A stretch of 64,000 bases of DNA from Halichondria panicea (taxonomy: Eukaryota; Porifera; Demospongiae; Suberitida; Halichondriidae). Made by a program: the position numbers and the translations under genes. Below, one piece after another: positions 50,401 through 61,200 of this stretch. The stretch lies in NCBI RefSeq assembly GCF_963675165.1, contig NC_087390.1, positions 1,135,501 to 1,199,500 on the forward strand, given 5' to 3'. Positions within the stretch are counted from its first letter, which is position 1, and every line of letters begins with the position of its first letter. The notes below the pieces were generated by a model. The model was not told where the DNA came from. It saw only the letters and a program-made list of their open reading frames with translations, and ran no database searches.

Positions 50401-51553
50401 TGTCCGAGTATGGACAAGCAGAGGAAGTGGACAAAGCTATGAGGAGAGTGGAGGTGTGTAGTGTGTGAGGGGTGTGTAGTGTGTGAGGGGTGTGAAGGTG
50501 TGTAGTGTGTGAGGAGTGTGGTGTGTGATGTGTGAGAGCATTGTGTCAACCAGTATAAGGCAATTATTTCTTTGGAACGGACATGCAATGAATGTAAGAA
50601 TATTAATCGTTGTTTGGTAGCATCTTGTTTTGATTCCTGAAATTAATTCATCCTCTCCCCATGTGTGCAGGCGTTTGAGGTTAGAGAGGGGCGTCGTCCT
50701 CGTATCCTGGTAGCCAAAGTGGGGGAGGATGGTCATGACAGAGGATACAAGGTCATCGCCACAGGGTTCACTGACCTGGGGTTCGATGTGGACATTGGAC
50801 CACTCTTCACGGTGAGTACAGATGACTGTGTTGAATCTCTGTACTAGACCTGGCTGAAAGGTACGTACGTACGCTAGTGAACGAGGCAAGCCTATAGGTA
50901 GTAGTGGCTGATAATTAATTTTAAGCCACTGCGAACCTCTTCATACCTTTAAAACTTCCTTTAGAATAGCGTCAGCTTAATTCAGAAACAAATATGTTTG
51001 CTATCCTCCTTCCTTAATTTTCCTCCAGACCCCCGCCCAGGTGGCCCAACAGGCAGTGGATGCTGACGTCCATGTGGTGGGTATCAGCTCCCTCGCTGGA
51101 GGTCACAAAGTCCTCGTCCCCAAGGTGAGGTGCTATACCCACTCACTCCAGTGGAGCCTCTGATTATATAGTGGGATAATTCATCACCGTTAATTGTCCT
51201 ATACTTAAACAGAGGTCCAATTCCTTCGATTAATTCCCTTTCTTTCCTAAACTCTATAGTCTTTAGAAACATTCCATGCAGTATAGCTGCATGGAATCGT
51301 AATATTGAGCTGATTTTCTTTGCTACAGGTAATTGAGGAGCTGGGGTCCCTGGGTCGCCCTAACATCCTGGTGGTGTGCGGGGGAGTTATCCCTCCCCAA
51401 GACTACGCTGCTCTCTACCAGTCTGGAGTGACGGCTATCTACGGCCCTGGTACCAGCATCCCTCTGGCTGCCTATGACCTGCTTGATGTTATTGAGAGTG
51501 CTCTTGACAATGGTGGCAGTGGGGGAGGAGGGAACGATAGACAGAAACTGTGA
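42985..51553 (+). CDS. MUT: Methylmalonyl-CoA mutase, mitochondrial (17 exons, ~779 aa)
   Basis: Adenosylcobalamin-dependent isomerase converting L-methylmalonyl-CoA to succinyl-CoA in the mitochondrial matrix. Exons: 42985-43010, 43095-43193, 43724-43856, 44057-44188, 44446-44631, 44910-45014, 45207-45341, 45680-45797, 48334-48545, 48728-48904, 49072-49155, 49296-49401, 49633-49724, 50181-50453, 50671-50811, 51029-51124, 51329-51553; total 2,340 bases, in frame. The first two exons encode an Arg-rich, almost acid-free presequence. Substrate-barrel motifs include [24 protein letters not shown], and [15 protein letters not shown]. The cobalamin domain shows DGHDRG with the lower-ligand His, then GPGTSIP. 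The intron after 49155 must use a GC donor (GAG|GCACGT) to keep the frame. The intron 45798-48333 houses a GTPase gene. This is the only intact MUT in the window. Confidence 0.97.
44337..44445 (+). repeat. (CA)n-rich microsatellite ending at a MUT splice acceptor
   Basis: GCAC/CA repeats of ~100 bp run straight into the CACAG that precedes MUT exon 5. Similar CA tracts abut acceptors of NDUFS1 at 58716, 59781 and 62037. Confidence 0.85.
46938..46968. other. Perfect 13 bp hairpin upstream of the nested GTPase
   Basis: CCAAGGGCGTATA and its exact inverse are separated by CAGAG, ~75 bp before the GTPase start. It may be a cruciform or the footprint of an element. The surrounding intron sequence 45798-46930 contains no gene I can support. 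Confidence 0.7.
47043..48086 (+). CDS. AIG1/GIMAP-like GTPase nested in a MUT intron (347 aa)
   Basis: An intronless frame on the same strand as its host. The ATG at 47043 (MATKYDPS) is chosen; the upstream extension lacks ATG. The P-loop is GKTGSGKST at residues 85-93, switch I threonines lie in ACTT near 114-117, and G3 is DSPG at 134-137 within [10 protein letters not shown]. The usual T/NKxD base-specificity motif is replaced by LTFFNYI, as in its sibling. An acidic, low-complexity N-terminal 45 residues precede the domain. AIG1-type GTPases form membrane-associated polymers and act in immune survival. The C-terminus ends in a short hydrophobic stretch ([11 protein letters not shown]) rather than the glycine-zipper tail of the sibling at 52680. 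A different frame here encodes VGAITFG, so a frameshift probably removed that tail. I am confident of a GTPase, less so of the subfamily. Confidence 0.85.
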   Translation: MATKYDPSIEEQGLLSPIDSFREEDPVPVSDDALRVDTDEEKDYDERKFYRFVDNFPEELKGKCDPSQVKAAYKNAKQLRILVTGKTGSGKSTLINGILGVAVAKEGDSISKACTTKVTDYHVTKWKVDMIIWDSPGLQDSTDNEQYLKQMKKKCQERDLTMYCIDVRQTRLISGSSNPDIVAMKKLTQKFSSQFWNNTVIVLTFFNYIAKEEKIIDLPPADKKTAVEAKLQEWKNQIVHILTHDVEIDQEAAEKVLIVPAGYYRKPHLLVCDYWLSNLWFHCFAAISTQEGRLALLKANFYRMKKDTRVQKEDFEKNIEDQPIVKISSWWQKLVQLLLDIFIYIIL

Positions 51554-51956
51554 ACATGACTCCGTATATAGTTAATGTTCATACTTATGTGACATTATAA
51601 TTTATTTCTGTTTGTTTCATTCAGTATTATTTTAATTATGATCAACTTATATAATCACGATTGCTCATGATTGCATTATCATGCGGAAACACTTCAGAGC
51701 TATGAGAGATCAAATTTTACACGGCCAAAATCCATATATAGGTTTGTTTCAGGCTATTAGTATTAGGTGCTATCACATGTACATATTCTTCACTAATACT
51801 TGGAGTTTTCATATTCTCAGTACATTTTTTATCCCCCCCCCTAGCCTCGAGATCAGGCCGATTAAAATACGTGCAGGCTTTGAGGTTACAATATATATAT
51901 GTACATGTATATCGTATAGCCATGCATGCATGCATGCATAATTATAATTATCTGCA

Positions 51957-54720
51957 GATATTGTTTGATGGAGTCATGACTCAACCTTCAACAAGATGTC
52001 TGTTTCATCTGTCAACTGAAAGGTCAGCAGCATTATAGGTATTGAACCTGTTGCAGAATCCATGAGAATCTGGCACACACAACAACCCTCCTTCAGAACC
52101 ATAGCTGAAAAGGAGGCTGGTGGTGACCTTGTACTGGAGAGTTGGCCTTTCTGTGGCTGAAGGGCTAGAATTGCAGGACAGGTGTGTGAGGTATGCATGG
52201 GTGTGGGGTGTGGGGTGTGTTGGTGTGTGGGTGTGAAGCTATATATACTATACATGGTATTTAATAGTCATCAATGTGTTCTAGGGTGCTTCCCGGCCTG
52301 CACTGCCCTGCAGTAAATGCATGTGGGTGTGTATATATATATATATATATATAGTGCTATATAGCAAAGCACCCCTGGTAGTTTTAGAAGAGAAGATGTG
52401 TAGATCTAACTGTTTCAATATCTTTCTAATGGTCATGTGACTCATCGCACATTCATAAGGATATTGAAGGCATGTATTCGTACTTATAAAATTATAGTTA
52501 TTGTAAAATATGTGTGTATAACCACATGGGTTCATAGTTCATAATATTCATTAGTTTCGCTATACTCCCCTTTGAGAGCTCATTCTTTGAATGTATTTAA
52601 CACTGATCACAATAATAAGGAGAGTGTGTGTTAGTCAGTCAGAGTCTGTTTGAGTATAGTATACATACTATAGCTAATTATGGCCACAAAAAACGACTCT
52701 TGCATAGAAAAGTTTGAACGTTTATCAACCGATGACAAGGTAGTCTCTGATAAGACGGATACAGATGACGACACATCTGAAATTTCTGCTGGTACTCAAC
52801 AGCAAGGCAGCTCAAAAACTAAAGTTCGAACTAAAGTTGAAAACGAGTTCTACAAATTTCTCAAAAATTTACCAGAAGAATTAAAAGGTAAAATTGACCC
52901 CAAACAAATGAAGACAGTGTACGAAAATGCTAAATCTTTCAAACTTCTTGTGACTGGAAAAACTGGCTCTGGGAAGTCTACTCTTGTTAATGGAATTCTT
53001 GGAGTTACTTTACCTAAAGCTAAAGAAGGAAGCAGTATTACCAAGGCCTGCACAACTGATGTCGAAGCCTTTTATACCAAAAAGGAGGACATCGACATGA
53101 CGATTTGGGACAGCCCTGGTCTACAAGATGGCACCGATAACGAGGATTACCTGCAACAAATGAAGGAGATGTGCCAGGAGAGAGATTTGACCATGTACTG
53201 TATCGATGTACACCAGACAAGATTCATCAGTGGTGGGGATGACAACCCAGATGTTGTTGCGATGAAGAAACTTACGAGAGAATTTGGTCCTCAGTTTTGG
53301 AGCAACACCGTCATTGTTCTGACCTTTTCCAATTACATTGCCGATGATGTTCACATCAAATATCTCCCACTCGCAGAAAAGAAAATAGCAGTCGAGGCTA
53401 AACTGCAGGAATGGAAAAATCAGATCGTGCACATTTTAACCCATGATGTAGAGATTGACCAACAAGTTGCTGAGAAGATACTCATTGTTCCGGCTGGGTA
53501 TTATCGTGAACCAGATCTTCCAGTCTGCAAGTATTGGCTATCGAACCTCTGGTTTCATTGCTTTGCTGCTATTTCTACTTGGGAAGGCCGGTTAGTGTTA
53601 CTCAAAACAAATGCTGATCGCATGAAAAGAGACACTGATGTACAAGAAGATGATTTTAAAAAGCCTATAGGGCAGCAGCCGATTGTGTATGACAATAAAA
53701 AGATAGAGTATATGCTACGTAAAGCAAATGTAATAGGGGGTGTGGGTGGGTTTATTACACTTGGCACTATTGGAGCTCTTATTGGTATTGTTGGAGGCCC
53801 TCCTGGAATAATAGTTGGTTTGATCGTTGGAGCGTACGTTGGAGCCGTGAGTGGTGCTGTCGCTGGCACAGCTATCGCAGCAAAGTTAGACTAAACAACT
53901 CTTAGAATTATGTATGTATAAATAATGGTGTTTGTCCTGTTGCACGTATATATACTTAATTAATTGCTTTCGTTGTATCATGCACTCCTGGTTGTATCCA
54001 TTCATTGCTTTTTTACCCTGATAAAGAAATTAATGTTGTTGTTGCTGAAACATTTGTAATTACAGAGCCTGTTATCAAAAATGCTATAATCTCTATAAAG
54101 CTGTTGCTTCAGGCATGGCCAAGCTGCATGAGGATAGAAGAGTCAGCTGCCAGGAGGTGCTCTCCATAGACAACGCTAAGACCATGAAACACAGGTGAGC
54201 GGAAAACAGTTGCCATGCATGCATGCGCAGTAATATACCATAGTATATATATAGTGTTCCCCCTTGTTTGGGCAGACCAACAGTGGCTGCTAGGTTTCTT
54301 GTTTTTTGTGTGTGTTTACATAACTTCAAACTGTAATTATTCATAACTTAATGTGACAAACAATAATTGAAGTCTATATTCACGTGCATACGTACATTGT
54401 ACATGTATACCACCTGCTTTAAATGAAAGAGGTGGTATATAGCCTATAATTATATGCATGTTGTCAAATCAGATCACCACTCCCCCACCATTGCAGAAAT
54501 GTAAAGGAGAACGTTTAAGAGGAAATGCATGGATAAGGCTATGAGAAGAGTGTAGGTGTGCATGTAGAGTGTTGACGGCTATAATATACGGCCCTGCATG
54601 GTACTAGCACCCCTCTGGCTGCCTATGATCTGCTTGATGTTGATTATTTGTCACGTTGAAAGTGCTCTGGACAATGGTGGCAGTGGAGGAGGGAACGATA
54701 GCTAGACAGAAATTGTAAAC
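51957..54720 (+). pseudogene. Third, scrambled MUT remnant surrounding a GTPase gene
   Basis: Pieces in gene order match the intact MUT: 51957-52020 (exon 6), 52050-52185 (exon 8), 52555-52650 (intron upstream of the nested GTPase, like 46668-46760), 54098-54196 (exons 12 and 13 fused by a deletion), 54480-54515 and 54521-54560 (exon 14), 54575-54720 (exon 17). Frames are broken by indels and deletions throughout. A (TA)n tract lies at 52330-52352. Between 54200 and 54480 there is only intron-like sequence resembling 49860-50170. Confidence 0.85.
52680..53894 (+). CDS. AIG1/GIMAP-like GTPase with glycine-zipper tail (404 aa)
   Basis: An intronless intact frame, clearly the sibling of the gene at 47043 (shared stretches such as [20 protein letters not shown]). 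The P-loop GKTGSGKST is at residues 93-101, ACTT near 124-127, DSPG at 144-147; the base-recognition motif is again atypical (LTFSNYIA). The last ~55 residues are Gly/Ala/Ile-rich (GGVGGFITLGTIGALIGIVG), a glycine-zipper able to insert into membranes. An acidic Ser/Thr-rich N-terminus precedes the domain. It is embedded in a ruined copy of the MUT gene at the position its sibling occupies in the intact gene. It was therefore carried along in a duplication and has outlived its host. An immune or membrane-remodelling role is inferred from the family. Confidence 0.88.
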   Translation: MATKNDSCIEKFERLSTDDKVVSDKTDTDDDTSEISAGTQQQGSSKTKVRTKVENEFYKFLKNLPEELKGKIDPKQMKTVYENAKSFKLLVTGKTGSGKSTLVNGILGVTLPKAKEGSSITKACTTDVEAFYTKKEDIDMTIWDSPGLQDGTDNEDYLQQMKEMCQERDLTMYCIDVHQTRFISGGDDNPDVVAMKKLTREFGPQFWSNTVIVLTFSNYIADDVHIKYLPLAEKKIAVEAKLQEWKNQIVHILTHDVEIDQQVAEKILIVPAGYYREPDLPVCKYWLSNLWFHCFAAISTWEGRLVLLKTNADRMKRDTDVQEDDFKKPIGQQPIVYDNKKIEYMLRKANVIGGVGGFITLGTIGALIGIVGGPPGIIVGLIVGAYVGAVSGAVAGTAIAAKLD

Positions 54721-54949
54721 ATGACTCAATTAATGTTCGTACTTATGTAACAGCAATTATAATTATATCCAGGCATGTGTGGATCCATGTTTGTGTTCAT
54801 GCATCTGTGCTCATTATGCATGCAAAACTGACACAATCAATTTGAGAACTTATTCTGAACCTATGCATGAGTATAATTATAATTATATAACATACTTTCA
54901 AAGAATGAAACAAATTTATAAGTGATGATTGAAATGTATTTCCTGTTAG

Positions 54950-55435
54950 CTATCTAGCATTCAATTGTTTTCTCATCCACTCTGAGTCCTCGTAATATTT
55001 GTTATCACCTAGCCTCAGGGCGGCTCGTTTGTAGAAGTAGTAGAATATCACCGCTATAAGCTTCTGAAGTACGTACACAGCTTGAAGACCCTCAGTCCAA
55101 TGGTACATGATGGGCTGCTCCCACCTTACGGCTAAATTCCATATTTGGTATGCAACCGTTAGCGACAGGTACAGTAGTCCAATGAGTAGAGACGCAGAGA
55201 ATTTCTTGATGAGACTTGAAATTAGTCCAGCCTTGAATGCGAACGTGCTAAAGAAGGCAACAAATAGGAGAATGATGGAGAAGACGAGGGCAATATCTTG
55301 TACCATGTAGAGGACTAACAGAACGATTGTGTTCTGTCCCAGTAGGATTGAGAATGAGTTACAGACCAGGTCCACCAGTAGAAGCAGTAGTTGAAGCGTG
55401 AGGATGATCGTATAGCCAGAATTAAGTAACACCAT
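54950..55435 (-). CDS. TMEM138: TMEM138-like ciliary membrane protein (161 aa)
   Basis: A single-exon frame with four hydrophobic segments, of the same length class as vertebrate TMEM138 (~162 aa). Matching features are an N-terminal LQLLLLLVDLVCNSFSIL, a central VQDIALVFSIILLF, FKAGL, the WTEGLQ motif, and a C-terminal YFYKRAALRLGD followed by YYEDSEWMRK. TMEM138 is a transition-zone/ciliogenesis protein. The gene starts 343 bp from NDUFS1 in divergent orientation. The stop lies just beyond the third MUT remnant. Absence of introns contrasts with neighbouring genes. Confidence 0.9.
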   Translation of the reverse strand: MVLLNSGYTIILTLQLLLLLVDLVCNSFSILLGQNTIVLLVLYMVQDIALVFSIILLFVAFFSTFAFKAGLISSLIKKFSASLLIGLLYLSLTVAYQIWNLAVRWEQPIMYHWTEGLQAVYVLQKLIAVIFYYFYKRAALRLGDNKYYEDSEWMRKQLNAR

Positions 55436-55778
55436 CTCTCAGCTCATGTTTTGTAGTAGGAGGTACAGTTGTTATGGATACAAGAAAAGTTCTATTTCAG
55501 GAGCACCTCTGTTCATCTGTTCTTTGGATTTGCTGTTCCACAACGTCCACAGAAGTCTTTACAGCAGCATAGGGCACTGTCTGAGATTGCACACACCATT
55601 GACCAAACAAATGAAGCTAGACTTGGATAATATCCCACCTCCAAAACCTGCATCTGCAGCAATGGTCAGCCCCTCCCCCTTTTCTGCACACGTGAATTTA
55701 GCTAGAAACACATGACACAGTGAGATCCACAAGATCAGAAGAAGAGTTTCTGATCTTCTCTTGTCTCTCTTCCTAAGG
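55436..55778. promoter_or_regulatory. Bidirectional promoter region, TMEM138/NDUFS1
   Basis: Divergent starts 343 bp apart. A small inverted repeat (ATCAGAAGAAGAGTTTCTGAT) lies at 55734-55755, close to the NDUFS1 start. No TATA box is evident. The 89-residue plus frame here has no recognisable domain. Confidence 0.5.
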
Positions 55779-58207
55779 ATGCTACGTCACTTGGCAAGGA
55801 GAGCTTGTAGCCTACCCAGGGCTATAGGTAAGAACATTTGTGCTTACTGCTAAACCTTGATGTACATGAACTAAATAAAAATACAAATAATTCCAAGAAA
55901 TTTCATAATTTAATTTTATCCATTTCCGTGCACACACAGGTGGTACCCAGCATGCATACAGTGCTGCGGCTGGAGAGCCTCCCAAGAAAGTCGAAGTGTT
56001 TGTGGACGATAAGCAAGTGATGGTCGACCCAGGTACCACAGTCCTACAGGCGTGTGCGATGGTTGGCGTGGAGATACCGAGGTATTGTTATCACGAAAGG
56101 CTCTCAATTGCCGGGAACTGTCGAATGTGTTTGGTGGAGATTGAGAAGTCCCCTAAACCAGTGGCAGCCTGTGCAATGCCTGTCATGGCTGGCTGGAGGA
56201 TCAAGACCAACTCTGAAATCACAAGGAAGGCAAGGTTAGAGATGTTCTCCTACTAACTGTACGGCTATTTGTGTAGGTCATAAAGCATACCACTAGTATC
56301 TGCATACAGTGTGCATTTCTACACTTTTGCTAGCTATTGAGTATTTTTCTTTTAGTCATGTTCACACAAATCCCTACCCACCGTTTGCATAAGAAGCTCT
56401 GAGCAAAGACTGTGTACAGATATTCCTATAGAGATTCCTTCCACACACCACCCACACCACACACACTTAGGGAGGGTGTGATGGAGTTCCTGCTAGTGAA
56501 CCATCCACTGGACTGCCCCATCTGTGACCAAGGTGGAGAGTGTGACCTACAAGACCAGTCAATGGTGTTCGGGAGCGATAGAAGTCGATTCGTGGACAAT
56601 CAGTACTCAGGGAAGAGGGCGGTGGAGGATAAGAACATTGGTCCCCTCGTGAAGACCATCATGACTCGCTGCATCCACTGCACCAGGTGTATCAGGTAAG
56701 TGTGTGTGTGGGGGAGGGGGGTTAGTTCATTCAACTGCGTAGTGGTGTCAATCGTGATGGCGTAGTACTGTATTTAACGAAAATTACAAAATTCTCTTCA
56801 TACTCTCAGTATGTACTGTGAGAGCCATAGCGCCTAAACTTACTGTACGCCGTCGTTACGATTAGTCAATTACTTCGATTACTGTACATGTCATGATAAT
56901 TGTCTGTACGCAAAATATACAGTGGCTTAAGTTAAGTTGGTTCAATACATTTTACTGTACAAATAGTACGTACATGTATACAGTGGCTAAAAAAGTAATG
57001 CTAATAGCTCAGTACTTACAGCACCAACTTTAGTCTGAGTTGCCCATTCTCTGCCCCTCCTCAGGTTTGGCACAGAGGTGGCTGGAGTGGAGGACCTGGG
57101 CACCACTGGCAGAGGGGGGGACATGCAGGTCGGCACTTATGTTGAGAAGATGTTCAGGTCCGAACTATCGGGAAATGTCATCGGTGAGTTGTGGAGTGAA
57201 CTTTGCAATACAGATTATTGTAGGACTTGTAAAGACTCACTCCAGTTATGTCTGTACTGTAATTTTAGCTAACGTAAAGCGGAGTAGGATCTTTGTTAGG
57301 CCATAACTTGCGTTCTGGTCGTCCAATTCCTATAAATTTTTGAACTTTTGAAAGCCTGAAATGATATCTTTGAAATGGTGGGTTTGAAACAGAGGTCATT
57401 TTGGGGCCATTTTCGACAAGGAGGGAACAGTGAAAAATAATTATAGTGAGAGCCCTCTCAATGAGTTCACATCGTACAGACACTGTAGCTAATGAGATTC
57501 CTCTGATTCCCTGCAGACTTGTGTCCGGTTGGAGCGCTTACGTCCAAACCTTACTCCTTCACTGCCAGACCCTGGGAGCTCAGGTAACTATCACTCAGCC
57601 TTTGTGCAGCTATACATACGTTTAATATAAACGATTACCCTGCTGTGTTTTTGAGCTTCCTCAAGGTAGCTCATACTTACTTACTCAGTTGTCTATAATT
57701 CATTCTCTTGAAACCCCTCCCCCCTTGTCCCTGTAGGAAGACTGACTCAGTGGATGTGCTGGATGCAGTAGGTAGTAACATAGTAGTCAACACTCGTGGT
57801 GGAGAGGTGATGAGGATCCTGCCTCGGCTTAATGAAGACATCAATGAGGAGTGGATCTCAGACAAGACACGGTGGGTCACATGACTACCTGGTATATACA
57901 CCACACTAGATGCTTAGTGCACAGTGTAGTGTGTTGTAGCTATCAAGGCTACTGTAGGTACCTCTGATGATAGTATTGCTTGAGCAGGCTAACTCCATTG
58001 ATGTAGTGTGCAGTATTAATAATAAGTACAGTCTAAAAATTTACGCTACTCCCGTTTATGCATGTAGCATGTTTATGGTGTACATAATTGTACATGTACA
58101 TTGTATGTTGTTGAGTCCTTTTTTTCAACTAAATGCTATGAACTATCTAACTTGTATTCCTTAATTTTGTGTTTTTAGTGTGTTTTGACAACCCCCACCC
58201 CACACAC

Positions 58208-58290
<83 letters not shown>

Positions 58291-61200
58291 TGCAGGTTTG
58301 CCTATGATGGTCTCAAGAGTCAGCGTCTAACAGTCCCCATGGTGAAGAATGAGTCGGGTCAGCTGACAGAGGCCAGCTGGGAGGAGGCTCTCATGTCTGC
58401 AGCTGCTGGGGTACGTTTCTGCTCCATTAATTTGTACAGTGGATTTCAGTGCACACCTTAAACTTGCACCAAGCAAGAGTACTCTTTCTTGCAGGTAATG
58501 TAGAAAGAATAGGGCCAAACTGACCGTTTCAACAGACCAAACTCGTGTATTTATTCTGTTCATGGGGTTTTAGAGTATCAAAATGTAGAGAAGCAGATTT
58601 ACATTTTATCTTCAGCATAATTGTATCTTCGTATACGTGTAGCTCCTTTGCAGTACTTGTCCTGCCCCCCCCCCACACACACCCTCCCACACACACACAC
58701 ACACACACACACACAGATGAGCACGAGTGAGGGTGACCAGCTGGTGGGTGTGGTGGGTGATCTAGTGGACGCAGAGTCACTGGTCTCCCTCAAAGACCTG
58801 CTCAACAAGATGGGATCGGAGAGACTCCACACGGAAGAGGCCTTCCCCTCCATTGGACCAGGGACTGACCTGAGATCCAGCTATATCCTCAACTCTGGCA
58901 TTGCTGGCATTGAGGTGTGTGTATACCGTATAGCGGGTAATTTTCGTGGGGTAAAATATTCCTTATTTTGTGGGCAAGCTGACCTCCACGAAATTTTAAC
59001 GTAGGCGTGGCTTACCATAACGTACATGTATGAATGCAGTTCAGGCAACGAGACTAAACGAAATTTTAATTCACGAATACCACCGTTTTTCGAGTTGAAA
59101 GAATTTTTACCCCACGAAAATTACCCGCTATGTTGTGAAAACACATGGTCTGATGCATGTACAAGTAGCATACCTACATGTACATACCTCATCAGCGTAC
59201 AAAACACATTTACGTTTTTGCTTGGCTGTATTTTTCTCCATGTTTTTGCATCACATGCAGCATGTTTAATGGTTGCATTATCCCCTATACAGGAAGCTGA
59301 CTTGTTGCTGCTGGTTGGGACTAACCCACGCTTTGAGGCTCCTCTTATCAATGCCAGAATCAGGAAGAGGTATGTGGTTGAGGGATGGCCTTACAATTTG
59401 ATGCTCCTTACCCAATCTCAGTGTAACTCATTTAACTTCATGTACATGTACTACCTAAGACTTAGGAATAAATTATACAGATAGATACAAAAGAAATGCT
59501 TTATCCATATTTTCATGCAGGCCGTGAAAAGTGTGACATGTTGACACTTGTACACAATAGTACTTTGTGTATCCCTTAATCGTATACAGTACTTACTGTC
59601 TTTATCTGTGTGTATGTAGCTTCATCCACAATGAACTGGAGGTGGCCATGATCGGTCCCAAGCTGGACCTCACCTACGAATATGAGGTGAACCACATTCT
59701 CTGTATTCACTGTGGTGTGGTCAACTCCCATGTGTGTACTATCGGCTAACACTACATGTCTGCACACACACACACACACAGCATCTTGGTGACTCAACTA
59801 CCGTCCTACAAGACATTGCCAGTGGAAAGCATCCTTTCAGCAAGGTGAGACAGATATCCACGATTTTCCATTCACTGGTGTGCATAAATTATATTCTACT
59901 GTGAATAACCTCCCTCCCCCCCCCTCCCCCCAGAAACTGTCCTTGGCTAAGAGACCACTCATCGTGGTTGGTAGCTCTTGTCTCCAGAGGGAGGATGGTG
60001 GAGGGCTACTATCAGTGGTGACCGGGATCACTAGCGCTCTCTCTGGGTCAGACCAAGGCTGGACCCCACTCAACATTCTGCACAGGGTGAGGAGGTGGTG
60101 AGGGGGGCTGAAATATGGGTCTGTAATACTGCAAAGTTAGTGACTTGGTATTACAATGATTATTACACAGAAACGGATATTTTGTGTGTGTTTTTTCACG
60201 GAGTATTAAGGGGGCTTCTATATAGGTCTAAAATACGTGACTTAGTATAATAATAATACATAGAAACAGGTGTTTTTTGTACGTGCGTGTTATTTGAAGG
60301 GGAGTCTTCCATATCACATTAAATATTAGTAAATTTCCTTGTTTATGGGCTCCTAGTGTTACAGTATAATTATTGAGTAGATCTATTACACAGAAACTTG
60401 TATTTGTGTATGTTCTTTGACCATTGGCTTATTTATAATGGCTAGGAAAATATGTATACTGAGTGTGCGTGTGTTTTGTGTCCAGGTTGCCAGTCAGGTG
60501 GGTGCACTGGACCTTGGCTACACGGCTGGACTAACAGCGGACAGTCTCAGTGCAGCCAAGTGCCTCTATCTACTAGGAGCAGTAAGTAGCTATACTAGTT
60601 AGCATTTCACATGCACATGCATGATAGCATAATTATGTAGAAGTGAAGTCATGTACTGTAATTGGAGCATAATTATTATTAGTGTCCCTGACATTAAACC
60701 AATCCCAACTGTATGGAACAGCCACTCGAGTTATCAAAAACATACATACATACATACAGCCACTCGCATGTACATGTAGTTTGTCCTCAAGTTTTCACTC
60801 TTTATGTAGGACGGAGACAAACTGAAGAAGGAAGACATTCCTGAAGGTTGCTTTGTCATCTATCAAGGTACATTGAGTACATTTAGTTTCACTTGGCATT
60901 GTATAATGTACTACTGTATGCTCATTGCCGTGTTGGTCATGTGACTAGGTCACCATGGCGATCGTGGTGCCTACCTTGCGGACGTTGTTCTGCCTGGTGC
61001 TGCCTACACTGAGAAGAATGCCACCTATATCAACACAGAGGGAAGGGCACAGCAGACCAGGTGGGTACAGTTGATCCATTCCATACAAATGCTCGTTTCC
61101 TAGAGAACAGTTTTAACTAATGACTGGATTGGAATGTGTTTCATTGTTTGTACCAGGAGTGCATTCATGCACTCCTGTTAGTACATATAGTGTTATGTTG

